From Novilysobacter_A longmucuonensis (GTDB lineage: Bacteria; Pseudomonadota; Gammaproteobacteria; Xanthomonadales; Xanthomonadaceae), in assembly GCF_046600735.1 (NCBI RefSeq), contig NZ_JBJMAW010000006.1:1-64000 (forward strand): 64,000 nt of DNA. The letters are read 5' to 3'. Position numbers and translations under genes: made by a program. How positions within the stretch are numbered: position 1 is the stretch's first letter; each line of letters opens with the position of its first letter. The notes under the pieces were generated by a model, which was not told the origin of the DNA, ran no database searches, and saw only the letters and a program-made list of their open reading frames with translations. Positions 52,603 through 63,732 of the stretch are shown piece by piece.

Positions 52603-53223
52603 TCAGCCGCCGATCACGTCGGTGCCGGCGGCAGGGGTGTAGCTGAAGGTGGATTCGTCGAACCGGGGATTACGCTGCCAGTCGCTGAAACTGATCCGGG
52701 TGTGTTGGCCGATCGCATCCACTACCTGCATCTCGACCAGGGCGCCATCGGCAAACCCCAGCCGTGCGGTGCGGAAGCTCGCCTCTTTGCCGTTCTTCGG
52801 CGCCAATGACAGCCATGCGATGCCATCGGTCGAGGTGCCCTCCTCGACCTGGAACTGCGCATCCAGGCGGGTCGGATCGATCAGCGCCGACAACGGACTG
52901 GTCTGCTCCTCGGCACCCTGCGGACGACGGGTCGCCTGCTCCAGGTCCGGATCGTGGATCCATACGGTCTCGCCATCGGCCACGATCAGTTGCGGATACG
53001 GCGTGACGTACTCCCAGCGGAACCGGTCCGGCACCGACAGCGCCACCTGTCCGCTGGAGGTCTCCTTGAGCTTGCCGTTGCGGTCGAACACGCGCTGGGT
53101 GAACTGGCCTTCCAGGCCCTTCAACCCCTGGGTGAAGGTGTTCAGGTCATCGCGCGCGCCGGCGAAGGCGCTGGTGGCGAAAAGCGCAGTCACTAGCGCG
53201 GCGTAGCGGGCGATACGGATCAT
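52603..53223 (-). CDS. lolA: LolA outer-membrane lipoprotein carrier
   Basis: A 206-aa periplasmic chaperone with a signal peptide ending AFA (residues 1-21) and the LolA barrel (GLKGLEGQFTQRVFDRNGKLKETSSG, PDRFRWEYVTPYPQLIVADGETVWIHDPDLEQ). It ferries lipoproteins to LolB. I chose ATG 53223 with GGAGA upstream; the same frame runs on through ftsK but that part is a shadow. It lies right behind ftsK, as in related species. Confidence 0.88.
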   Translation of the reverse strand: MIRIARYAALVTALFATSAFAGARDDLNTFTQGLKGLEGQFTQRVFDRNGKLKETSSGQVALSVPDRFRWEYVTPYPQLIVADGETVWIHDPDLEQATRRPQGAEEQTSPLSALIDPTRLDAQFQVEEGTSTDGIAWLSLAPKNGKEASFRTARLGFADGALVEMQVVDAIGQHTRISFSDWQRNPRFDESTFSYTPAAGTDVIGG

Positions 53224-53347
53224 CGGAAATCTCCAGTGGCGTCTGCAGGCAAGTGTGCCGCGGTGAAAATGAATGGAGACGTTCGGCGCGGCGTTGCGGA
53301 CAAGCCGTGCTGCGGTTGGTTCAGGTCTTCGGGCATGGTGGAGACCC

Positions 53348-53423
53348 GTAGGAGCGGCTTCAGCCGCGATCCGGGAGTGACGTACTTGCGCCAAATTACG
53401 ATCGCGGCTGAAGCCGCTCCTAC
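53348..53423. repeat. REP hairpin pair, lolA-ftsK gap
   Basis: Two inverted copies of the Xanthomonadaceae REP word (GTAGGAGCGGCTTCAGCCGCGATC at 53348-53371 and its complement at 53400-53423) flank a 28-base spacer. Confidence 0.85.
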
Positions 53424-53438
53424 CAAGGCGGGTGCCTG

Positions 53439-55793
<2,355 letters not shown>

Positions 55794-55846
55794 CGTGATG
55801 TTCTGCCTTAGCTGGGTTCCGTTAGTGGTTGAATATACGTCAAAAA

Positions 55847-55998
55847 CCGGGACCCGGGACTCGGGACCCGGCGAGGATAACAATGTCATCCCGAGCGCAG
55901 CGAGGGATCTGCTGTTCCGCCTTGCTCCTGACAAAAGCAGCAGGTCCCTCGCCCAACTCGGAACCACAGCAGTTGTTACCCGGGCCCCCGGTCCCGGC
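55847..55998. repeat. Long imperfect inverted repeat, MITE-like, between ftsK and ald
   Basis: The outer arms CCGGGACCCGGGACTCGG (from 55847) and CCGGGCCCCCGGTCCCGG (to 55997) are inverted. The inner arms also pair: TAACAATGTCATCCCGAG (55878 on) plus GCGAGGGATCTGCTG with the complement of 55933-55978 (CAGCAGGTCCCTCGC to CAGTTGTTA). The whole is about 150 bases of folded DNA with the word TCATCCCGAGCGCAGCGAGG, as in dispersed repeats of the family. Confidence 0.55.
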
Positions 55999-56000
55999 CT

Positions 56001-57071
56001 TTAAAGCTTCATCCCGTGCAACGCAGGATGCACCAACGCGCCGTTCTCGACATTGATGCCGCGCACAAGTGCTGCGTTGTCGCGCCAGTTGGCGCCGGAG
56101 GCCAGTTTGCTGACCCACGGCAGGATCGCGGCGCAGATCGCCTGCGAACTGGTCTGCGGGACCGCGCCGGGCATGTTGGTCACGCAGAAGTGGGTGACGC
56201 CCTCCTCGACGTAGGTCGGTTCCTTCCAGGTGGTCGGGCGCGAGGTCTCGAAGCAGCCGCCCTGGTCGATCGAGATGTCGGCCACCACGCTGCCGTCCTC
56301 CATGCCCTTGAGCATCTCGCGGGTGAGCACGTGGGGCGCGCGCGCGCCGGTCACGAGCACGGCGCCGACCACCAGGTCGGCATTGGCGACCTCGCGCATG
56401 ACCACGTCCTGGTACGGGTAGAGCGCGGTGACGTTGTGGCCCAGCCGCATCATTTCGTCCATGCGGTCGGCGCGCATCTCGAACACCACCACGTTGGAAC
56501 CGGCTGCCGCGGCAAGCGCCGCCGCGGCGCCACCGGCCTGGCCGGCGCCGAACACCACCACTTTGCCGCGCTCGGTCGAAGGCAGGCCGCCGAGCAGCTT
56601 GCCCTTGCCGCCGTGCGGCTGGTGCAGCAGCGTGGTGCCGACCTGGGTGGCGATCTTGCCGGCGATGATCGACATCGGCGCCAGCAGCGGCAGGTCACCG
56701 TTGGGCAGCTCGACGGTCTCGAACGCAATGCCGGTCAGGCCGATCTCCAGCAGGCGCCGGGTCAGGGCCGGCTCGGCGGCCAGGTGCAGGTAGCAGAACA
56801 GCAGGTGGTCCTTGCGCAGGTGCGCCAGGTCGCCCTCGATCGGCTCCTTGACCTTCACGATCAACTGGCCCTTGTCGTACAGCGAGGCGGCGTCGGGTGC
56901 GATGTTCACGCCCAGCCGGGTGTACTGCTCGTCGCTGAAGCCGCTCTTGATGCCGGCATCCTTCTCCAGCCAGACCTCGTGGCCACGGTTGACCAGGTCA
57001 CCGGCGGCGGCCGGAACGAGTGCGACGCGCCCTTCGAGGGTCTTGGTTTCCTTCGGTACACCGATACGCAT
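56001..57071 (-). CDS. ald: Alanine dehydrogenase
   Basis: A 356-aa NAD-dependent enzyme, length typical for alanine dehydrogenase. Conserved parts: MRIGVPKETKTLEGRVAL, VKVKEPIEGDL (catalytic Lys), FCYLHLAAEP (catalytic His), HGGKGKLLGG and the NAD loop VVVFGAGQAGG. It interconverts alanine and pyruvate. The minus-strand gene is convergent with none of its neighbours and divergent from trxB. Confidence 0.9.
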   Translation of the reverse strand: MRIGVPKETKTLEGRVALVPAAAGDLVNRGHEVWLEKDAGIKSGFSDEQYTRLGVNIAPDAASLYDKGQLIVKVKEPIEGDLAHLRKDHLLFCYLHLAAEPALTRRLLEIGLTGIAFETVELPNGDLPLLAPMSIIAGKIATQVGTTLLHQPHGGKGKLLGGLPSTERGKVVVFGAGQAGGAAAALAAAAGSNVVVFEMRADRMDEMMRLGHNVTALYPYQDVVMREVANADLVVGAVLVTGARAPHVLTREMLKGMEDGSVVADISIDQGGCFETSRPTTWKEPTYVEEGVTHFCVTNMPGAVPQTSSQAICAAILPWVSKLASGANWRDNAALVRGINVENGALVHPALHGMKL

Positions 57072-57424
57072 TGCCGTGTTCTCCAGTGCGGCTCAGAAAA
57101 AACGCCGCGGGCGCGGCGGGGTGACTGGCCAGGATGTGCTTGTCGTCGAGGGGGCTGCAGGTTGGTTGTCAGGTCGGGCGCCCTGGTCGGGTGCCCGGTT
57201 GAGTATTTCGATAGGCTGTTTCGGACCGGCCAGCCGCGGAGCGTGCAACGCTGCATCCGCCGGCCGCGCCTTGTGTTGCCGGGACGCCGCCTCCAAGCTA
57301 TGACGCTCGCAACACCGTCCGACCCGACGACGATGATGCCTGCTTCATGCCTGCTTGCGGCGATGCCTTCGCGCCCGTTCCGAAGCGTTCCGCCATACCT
57401 CCATAACCCGACGTGATTATACCC
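57072..57424. other. Divergent promoter region between ald and trxB
   Basis: About 350 bases without a convincing gene. It should hold both promoters. The start begins with a GC-rich dyad (CGCCGCGGGCGCGGCG near 57100). Confidence 0.5.
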
Positions 57425-58393
57425 ATGACCCCACCGACACATGTCCCCACGAAGCATGCCCGTCTCGTGATCCTCGGCTCCGGCCCCGCCGGCTGGACCG
57501 CCGCCGTCTACGCCGCCCGCGCCAACCTCAAGCCGGTGATGATCACCGGGCTGCAGATGGGCGGCCAGCTGATGACGACCACCGAGGTCGACAACTGGCC
57601 GGGCGACGCGCACGGGCTGATGGGCCCGGACCTCATGGCACGCATGCAGGCCCACGCCGAGCGCTTCGATACCGAGACCGTGTTCGACCACATCCACACC
57701 GCCGACCTCTCGCGACGCCCGTTCCGGCTGGTCGGCGACAATGGCGAGTACACCTGCGACGGACTGATCATCGCCACCGGCGCGACCGCCAAGTACCTCG
57801 GGCTGCCGTCTGAGGAGCTGTTCAAGGGCCGCGGAGTGTCCGCCTGTGCCACCTGCGACGGCTTCTTCTACAAGGACCAGGACGTGGCGGTGATCGGCGG
57901 CGGCAACACCGCGGTCGAGGAGGCGCTGTACCTGTCCAACATTGCGCGCAAGGTGTACCTGGTGCACCGCCGCGACACTCTGCGCGCCGAGAAGATCATG
58001 CAGGACAAGCTGCAGGCCAAGATCCAGGCCGGCAAGATCGAGCCGGTGTGGCACCACACGGTCGACGAGGTGCTCGGCAACGACGCCGGCGTGACCGGCG
58101 TGCGGGTGAAGTCGGTGCAGGACGGCTCCTCCCGCGAGATCGCCATCCACGGGTTGTTCGTGGCGATCGGCCACACGCCCAACACCAGCCTGTTCGAGGG
58201 CCAGCTGGCGATGAAGAACGGCTACCTGACCATCCAGACCGGGCTGCAGGGCAATGCCACCGAGACCTCGGTGCCGGGCGTGTTCGCCGCCGGCGACGTC
58301 GCCGACCAGGTCTACCGCCAGGCGATCACCTCGGCCGGCTTCGGCTGCATGGCGGCACTGGATGCCGAGAAGTTCCTCGACAAAGAAGGCTGA
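57425..58393 (+). CDS. trxB: Thioredoxin reductase
   Basis: A 322-aa flavin enzyme: FAD motif ILGSGPAGWTAAVYAAR, redox pair in SACATCDGFFYKD, NADPH motif VIGGGNTAVEEALYL and the C-terminal FAD loop GVFAAGDVAD. I chose ATG 57425 over the GTG at 57413. It reduces thioredoxin, which also serves the thioredoxin-coupled ArsC. Confidence 0.92.
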   Translation: MTPPTHVPTKHARLVILGSGPAGWTAAVYAARANLKPVMITGLQMGGQLMTTTEVDNWPGDAHGLMGPDLMARMQAHAERFDTETVFDHIHTADLSRRPFRLVGDNGEYTCDGLIIATGATAKYLGLPSEELFKGRGVSACATCDGFFYKDQDVAVIGGGNTAVEEALYLSNIARKVYLVHRRDTLRAEKIMQDKLQAKIQAGKIEPVWHHTVDEVLGNDAGVTGVRVKSVQDGSSREIAIHGLFVAIGHTPNTSLFEGQLAMKNGYLTIQTGLQGNATETSVPGVFAAGDVADQVYRQAITSAGFGCMAALDAEKFLDKEG

Positions 58394-58404
58394 GCTCGTC
58401 ATTT

Positions 58405-58480
58405 GTAGGAGCGGCTTCAGCCGCGATCTGAAACCGGCGCGAGCGCCCAGCCTTCCGATCGCGGCTGAAGCCGCTCCTAC
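58405..58480. repeat. REP hairpin pair after trxB
   Basis: GTAGGAGCGGCTTCAGCCGCGATC at 58405-58428 and its complement ending at 58480 flank a 28-base spacer. It is nearly the same layout as at 53348-53423. Confidence 0.85.
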
Positions 58481-58494
58481 GGGACGCAACATCG

Positions 58495-59649
58495 ATGCCC
58501 GAAGCACGGCTCCACGACCAGCTCGACGACATTCCCGCCGCCCAGTGGGACGCCCTCCACGACGGCCGCAACCCCTTTGTCGCCCACGCGTTCCTGTCCG
58601 GGCTCGAGCAGCACGGCTGCCTGCGCGCGCAGTGGGGCTGGACCCCGCGCCATCTCACCCTGTGGGACGGCGAGGCTCTGATCGCCGCGGCACCGGGCTA
58701 CCTCAAGGACAATTCGCACGGCGAGTTCGTGTTCGACCACGCCTGGGCGCACGCCTACGCACAGCACGGGCTGGAATACTTCCCCAAGTGGCTGTGCGCG
58801 GTGCCCTACTCGCCGGTGACCGGTCCGCGCCTGCTGGCACGGGACGATGGCGCACGACGGCAACTGGCCGAGGCCATGGCCCGGCAATGCCGGCACGAGG
58901 GACTGTCCTCGGCGCACGTCAATTTCCACCCCGCCGCTGAGGACACCGCATTCGACCACGCCTGGCTGCCACGCATCGATGTGCAGTACCACTGGCGCAA
59001 CGACGCCGGCTGGCGCGATTTCGCCGGATTCCTGGCGGCCCTGGACCACAAGCATCGCAAGAACATTCGCCAGGAACGGGCCAAGGTTGCGAAGGCCGGC
59101 GTGACCTTCCGCATCGTCGAGGGGCATGAGGCCAGCGACGCCGACCTCGGAGCCATGCACCGCTTCTACCTGCGCACGTTCGCCGAGTACGGCAACCACC
59201 CTGCGCTGACGCTCGGCTTCCTGCACCACCTCAGGGCATCCATGCCACAGGCGCTGGTGATCTTTTTCGCGCAGCGCGAGGGGCAGGCGATCGCGGGGGC
59301 GCTGTGCCTGCGCGGCGGCGACACACTGTATGGGCGCTACTGGGGCAGCGAGGAATCGCTGCCGGGCCTGCATTTCGAGGCCTGCTATTACCAGGGTATT
59401 GATTACTGCCTGCGCCAGGGGCTGACCCGGTTCGAGCCCGGCGCACAGGGCGAACACAAGCTCGCCCGCGGCTTCCTGCCGAGCTTCGTGCACAGCCGCC
59501 ACTGGATCGCGCAGCCCGAGTTCCGCGAGGCCTTGCGCGCCTGGTGCGGACAGGAAGCGGCATCGGTGCGTCGTTACGCCGCCACGCTGGCGGCACATTC
59601 GCCATTCAAGCGGACCCCGGATGCTGCGCCTGCCACCGCTGCCGACTGA
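58495..59649 (+). CDS. FemAB/GNAT-like acyltransferase family protein (DUF482)
   Basis: A 384-aa cytoplasmic protein of the peptidogalycan-biosynthesis or FemAB-like GNAT family: WDALHDGRNPFVAHAFLSGLEQHG, LDHKHRKNIRQERAKV and YYQGIDYCLRQGLTRFEPGAQGEHKLARG. The N-end-rule gene aat overlaps its end by 29 bases, suggesting co-transcription. The acyl donor and acceptor are unknown. Confidence 0.78.
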   Translation: MPEARLHDQLDDIPAAQWDALHDGRNPFVAHAFLSGLEQHGCLRAQWGWTPRHLTLWDGEALIAAAPGYLKDNSHGEFVFDHAWAHAYAQHGLEYFPKWLCAVPYSPVTGPRLLARDDGARRQLAEAMARQCRHEGLSSAHVNFHPAAEDTAFDHAWLPRIDVQYHWRNDAGWRDFAGFLAALDHKHRKNIRQERAKVAKAGVTFRIVEGHEASDADLGAMHRFYLRTFAEYGNHPALTLGFLHHLRASMPQALVIFFAQREGQAIAGALCLRGGDTLYGRYWGSEESLPGLHFEACYYQGIDYCLRQGLTRFEPGAQGEHKLARGFLPSFVHSRHWIAQPEFREALRAWCGQEAASVRRYAATLAAHSPFKRTPDAAPATAAD

Positions 59650-60358
59650 CCCGCACGCGGCGTTCCCGGACCCGCGCCAGGCGCTGCGCGAACCGGACGG
59701 GCTGCTGGCGATCGGCGGCGATCTCTCGCCCGCGCGGCTGCTCAGCGCCTATCGGCAGGGCATCTTCCCGTGGTTCTCCGGCGACCAGCCGATCCTGTGG
59801 TGGAGCCCCGACCCGCGCACCGTTTTCCGCACCGACCGGGTGCGCCTGCCGAGCCGGTTCCGGCGAAGCCTGCGCAACTCGGGCTGGACGGTGCGTGCCG
59901 ACAGCGCGTTCGGTGCGGTGATCGCGGCGTGCGCGCGGATGCCACGCCCGGGCCAGCGCGGCACCTGGATCACCGACCAGATGCTGGAGGCCTACGCCGA
60001 ACTGCATCGCCTCGGCCACGCCCACTCGGTGGAGGTATTCGATGGCGACCGCCTGGTCGGCGGCCTGTACGGAGTGGCGATCGGCGCGATGTTCTTCGGC
60101 GAAAGCATGTTCAGCGCCGAATCGGGCGGCTCCAAGGTCGCCCTCGCCGCCCTCGCCCGCCGCCTGCACGGCTGGGGCTGGCCGCTGCTGGATGCGCAGG
60201 TCGAGAACGATCACCTGCTCAGTCTTGGCGCCGAAACCTGGCCGCGCGAACGCTTCCTGGATACCGTAGCGGCGCTGACGGCGCGGCCTGCCGTGGCCGG
60301 CGGCTGGAGCGCGCTGTTCGGGACGCTGCCTGCGCAGGCACTCGCAAGAGAGGCCTGA
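59621..60358 (+). CDS. aat: Leucyl/phenylalanyl-tRNA-protein transferase
   Basis: A 245-aa enzyme that adds Leu or Phe to proteins with N-terminal Arg or Lys. Typical parts are GLLAIGGDLSPARLLSAYRQGIFPWF, WWSPDPRTVF, GGLYGVAIGAMFFGESMFS and DAQVENDHLLSLGA. The resulting N-degrons are read by ClpS and degraded by ClpAP, whose genes follow. Confidence 0.92.
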   Translation: MLRLPPLPTDPHAAFPDPRQALREPDGLLAIGGDLSPARLLSAYRQGIFPWFSGDQPILWWSPDPRTVFRTDRVRLPSRFRRSLRNSGWTVRADSAFGAVIAACARMPRPGQRGTWITDQMLEAYAELHRLGHAHSVEVFDGDRLVGGLYGVAIGAMFFGESMFSAESGGSKVALAALARRLHGWGWPLLDAQVENDHLLSLGAETWPRERFLDTVAALTARPAVAGGWSALFGTLPAQALAREA

Positions 60359-60451
60359 ACCGCCACCTTTGCGCCGCCGCCTGCAGCGTGGCATCATGCC
60401 GGGCTTCGCGGGCGCGCTGCGCCCGTTTTTTGATGGCGACCCGGGAACCAC

Positions 60452-60670
60452 ATGGCAAAAGATGACGTGATCGAATTCGAGGGCACGGTGGCGGAAACAC
60501 TTCCGAACACCATGTTCCGTGTGCGCCTCGAAAACGGGCACGAGATCATCGCCCATATTTCCGGACGGATGCGCAAGAACTACATCCGCATCCTGACCGG
60601 CGACAAGGTCAAGGTGGAGATGACGCCGTACGACCTGAGCAAGGGGCGTATCACTTACCGCATGAAGTAA
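60452..60670 (+). CDS. infA: Translation initiation factor IF-1
   Basis: The 72-aa IF-1 with the single S1-like barrel (VIEFEGTVAETLPNTMFRV, HISGRMRKNYIRIL, KVEMTPYDLSKGRITYR). It binds the ribosomal A site. A terminator hairpin follows. The position between aat and clpA is conserved in the order. Confidence 0.95.
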   Translation: MAKDDVIEFEGTVAETLPNTMFRVRLENGHEIIAHISGRMRKNYIRILTGDKVKVEMTPYDLSKGRITYRMK

Positions 60671-60685
60671 TGCGCGTAACTAATT

Positions 60686-60716
60686 GAAAAAAGGCGGCCA
60701 TTGGCCGCCTTTTTTG
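60686..60716 (+). terminator. Rho-independent terminator of infA
   Basis: The hairpin AAGGCGGCC-ATT-GGCCGCCTT is flanked by A-tract on the left and TTTTTT on the right, about 16 bases after the infA stop. Suitable for both strands. Confidence 0.9.
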
Positions 60717-60745
60717 ATGGTGCGGACAATCTGCACCTGTCCTTC

Positions 60746-60863
60746 GTGGGAGCGGCTTCAGCCGCGAACCAGAATCGGCCCGCCGCGGAGCTGCCGGGTT
60801 ATCGGGTTGGATGCGCGTAGAAGAGACCCTGATCGAAAAGCTCGCGGCTGAAGCCGCTCCTAC
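60746..60863. repeat. REP pair with long spacer, before clpA end
   Basis: A REP word (GTGGGAGCGGCTTCAGCCGCGA from 60746) and its complement (to 60863) lie 75 bases apart between the infA terminator and the clpA stop. Confidence 0.8.
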
Positions 60864-60880
60864 AAGCCGCTTCTGCCGAC

Positions 60881-63163
60881 CTACTCCACCGTCGCCGGCA
60901 GCAGCTTCTCGGGTTCCGACTGCGCATCGACCACGAGCTCGCCGTCGCGCACGTCGACCGTGACCCGGCCGCCGCCGATCAGCTTGCCGAACAACAGCTC
61001 GTCGGCCAGCGGGCGCTTGATCTTGTCCTGGATCACCCGCGACATCGGCCGTGCGCCCATCAGCGGGTCGAAGCCGTGGTGGGCCAGCCAGTCGCGCGCG
61101 GTCGGGGTGGCGGTCAGCGTCACTTCCTTCTCGTGCAGCTGTGCTTCCAGTTCGATCAGGAACTTGTCGACCACGCGCAGGATGTGGTCGAAAGCCAGCG
61201 CCTGGAACTGCACCACCGCATCCAGGCGGTTGCGGAACTCCGGGGTGAAGCCCTTGCGGATCGCTTCCATTGCATCGGTGGAATGGTCCTGCTTGGTGAA
61301 ACCGATCGAGCGCCGCGCGGCCGAGGAGGCGCCGGCGTTGGTCGTCATCACTAGGATCACGTTCCTGAAGTTGGCCTCCCGGCCGTTGGTGTCGGTGAGC
61401 GTGCCGCGGTCCATCACCTGCAACAGGATGTTGAAGATGTCCGGGTGCGCCTTCTCGACCTCGTCCAGCAGCAGCACGCAGTGCGGCGTCTTGACGACCT
61501 TCTCGGTCAGCAGGCCGCCCTGGTCGAAACCGACATAGCCCGGCGGCGCACCGATCAGGCGACTGACCGAATGCGGCTCCATGTACTCGGACATGTCGAA
61601 GCGCACCAGCTCGATGCCCAGCTGCAGCGCGAGCTGCCGGGTCACTTCTGTCTTGCCGACGCCGGTCGGGCCGGCGAACAGGAAGTTGCCGATCGGCTTG
61701 TCTGGATTGCCCAGCCCGGAGCGCGCCAGCTTGATGGCGGCGGTCAACGAGCCGATCGCCGGGTCCTGGCCGAAGATCACCATCTTCAGGTTGCGATCGA
61801 GATTCTTGAGCACGTCCTTGTCGGTCGCGGAGACCTGCTTGGCCGGGATCCGCGCCATCTTGGCCACGATGGTCTCGATCTCCTCGATGTCGATCAACGA
61901 CTTGCGCGCCTCCAGCGGCAGCAGCCGCTGGCGCGCGCCGGCCTCGTCGATCACGTCGATCGCCTTGTCCGGCAGCAGGCGGTCGCCGATGTGCTTGACC
62001 GACAGCTCCACTGCCGCCTGCAGCGCGTCGTCGGCGTAGGTCACACCGTGGTGCGCCTCGTACTTGGGTTTCAGGCCCTGCAGGATCTCGAACGCCTCGC
62101 CCACGGTCGGCTCGACGATGTCGATCTTCTGGAAGCGCCGCGCCAGCGCCCGGTCCTTCTCGAAGATGCCGCGGTATTCCTGGAACGTGGTCGAGCCGAT
62201 GCAGCGCAGGTCGCCGGTCGACAGCGCCGGCTTGATCAGGTTGCTTGCGTCCATCGTGCCGCCGCTGGCGCTGCCGGCGCCGATGATGGTGTGGATCTCG
62301 TCGATGAACAGCACCGCCTCGGGCACTTTCTTGAGCTGCGCGAGCACGCCCTTGAGCCGCTTCTCGAAATCGCCGCGGTACTTGGTGCCGGCCACCAGCG
62401 CACCCAGGTCGAGCGCGTAGATGGTCGCACCGGCCAGCACCTCCGGGACGTCCTCGTCGACGATGCGCTTGGCCAGGCCTTCGGCGATCGCGGTCTTGCC
62501 GACGCCGGCCTCACCGACGTACAGCGGGTTGTTCTTGCGACGGCGGCACAGCACCTGGATGGTGCGCTCGACCTCCTCGCTGCGTCCGACCAGCGGGTCG
62601 ATCTTGCCTTCGCGCGCGAGCTGGTTGAGGTCGATCGCGAACTCGGCAAGCGCGTCGGCCTTGCCCTCGCCCTCGCCGCCCTCGATGGGCTTGGCCTCGC
62701 CGTCCTCGTGCTGGCCGCCCTCCTCGCCGCCCTGCTTGGCAATGCCGTGCGAGAGGTAGTTGACGACGTCGAGCCGCACGATGTCCTGCTGGTTCAGGTA
62801 GTAGACCGCGTGCGAGTCCTTTTCGCCGAAGATCGCCACCAGCACGTTGGCGCCGGTGACCTCCTTCTTGCCGGAGGACTGCACGTGGTAGACCGCGCGC
62901 TGCAGCACCCGCTGGAACCCGAGCGTGGGCTGGGTGTCGCGGTCGATCTCGTCGGGCAACACCGAAACCGAGGTGGCGATGGCCTGTTCGAGGTCGCCGC
63001 GCAGGCGCGGTGAGTCGACGCCGCAGGCCTTGAGCACGGCCTCCGCGGAGGGGTTGTCGAGGAGGGCCAGGGTGAGGTGCTCGACCGTCATGTACTCGTG
63101 GCGCGCCTCGCGGGCGCGCTTGTAGCACTGGCCGATGCTGTACTCGAGATCCTTGCTGAACAT
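60881..63163 (-). CDS. clpA: ClpA, ATPase of the ClpAP protease
   Basis: A 760-aa Hsp100 protein. Residues 1-145 are the N-domain that binds ClpS. Two ATPase domains follow with Walker A GEAGVGKTA and GPTGVGKTE and Walker B ending VLFIDEIH and LLLDEVEK. The acidic linker (EEGGQHEDGEAKPIEGGEGEGKAD) is longer than in E. coli ClpA. It unfolds substrates for ClpP. Confidence 0.94.
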   Translation of the reverse strand: MFSKDLEYSIGQCYKRAREARHEYMTVEHLTLALLDNPSAEAVLKACGVDSPRLRGDLEQAIATSVSVLPDEIDRDTQPTLGFQRVLQRAVYHVQSSGKKEVTGANVLVAIFGEKDSHAVYYLNQQDIVRLDVVNYLSHGIAKQGGEEGGQHEDGEAKPIEGGEGEGKADALAEFAIDLNQLAREGKIDPLVGRSEEVERTIQVLCRRRKNNPLYVGEAGVGKTAIAEGLAKRIVDEDVPEVLAGATIYALDLGALVAGTKYRGDFEKRLKGVLAQLKKVPEAVLFIDEIHTIIGAGSASGGTMDASNLIKPALSTGDLRCIGSTTFQEYRGIFEKDRALARRFQKIDIVEPTVGEAFEILQGLKPKYEAHHGVTYADDALQAAVELSVKHIGDRLLPDKAIDVIDEAGARQRLLPLEARKSLIDIEEIETIVAKMARIPAKQVSATDKDVLKNLDRNLKMVIFGQDPAIGSLTAAIKLARSGLGNPDKPIGNFLFAGPTGVGKTEVTRQLALQLGIELVRFDMSEYMEPHSVSRLIGAPPGYVGFDQGGLLTEKVVKTPHCVLLLDEVEKAHPDIFNILLQVMDRGTLTDTNGREANFRNVILVMTTNAGASSAARRSIGFTKQDHSTDAMEAIRKGFTPEFRNRLDAVVQFQALAFDHILRVVDKFLIELEAQLHEKEVTLTATPTARDWLAHHGFDPLMGARPMSRVIQDKIKRPLADELLFGKLIGGGRVTVDVRDGELVVDAQSEPEKLLPATVE

Positions 63164-63315
63164 GGGGCGGAAGCCTCCGTAGAACTACTGCGACGCTAAA
63201 TGGGGACGCTCATCGGTGTTTCCACTTCTCCCGCGCCCACCTACGCGGCGTTGCTGGCGCCGGATTCAGGTCTCGTCCAGCCATTCAGGCCCGGATACCT
63301 ATGCCCGATACCGTT

Positions 63316-63642
63316 TTAGGCCCTTTCCATCGTGCACAGCAAGGGGTGCTGGTTGAGCCTTGAGAATTCATTCACCTGCGCCACCTTGGACTCTGCAACT
63401 TCGCGCGTGAACACGCCGCAGACGCCACGCCCGCGGGTGTGGACGTGGAGCATCACCTGGGTGGCATTTTCCGCGGTCATCGGGAAGAAGCGCAGCAGCA
63501 CTTCCACCACGAAATCCATCGGGGTGTAGTCGTCGTTGAGCAGCAGCACGGAGTACAGCGGCGGCCGGGCGACTTCCGGCTTGCCGGTCTCGACCATTGC
63601 GCCGTGACCATGCTCGTGATCGCGATCGGTGTGTCTTGGCAT
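63316..63642 (-). CDS. clpS: ClpS, N-end-rule adaptor
   Basis: A 108-aa adaptor that delivers N-degrons to ClpA. The core has YSVLLLNDDYTPMDFVVEVLLRFF (with the Asn-Asp pair), MLHVHTRGRGVCG and the end SRLNQHPLLCTMERA. It starts at ATG 63642 and lies upstream of clpA, in the same direction, 150 bases apart. Confidence 0.93.
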   Translation of the reverse strand: MPRHTDRDHEHGHGAMVETGKPEVARPPLYSVLLLNDDYTPMDFVVEVLLRFFPMTAENATQVMLHVHTRGRGVCGVFTREVAESKVAQVNEFSRLNQHPLLCTMERA

Positions 63643-63732
63643 GGGCGAATTATAAGCGGCGCGACGCGCTTGCCCGATAGACGCATGCCGGGGGGAGCGG
63701 CAAAATGCCGGCATTCTTCCATCGGGGCTCCC

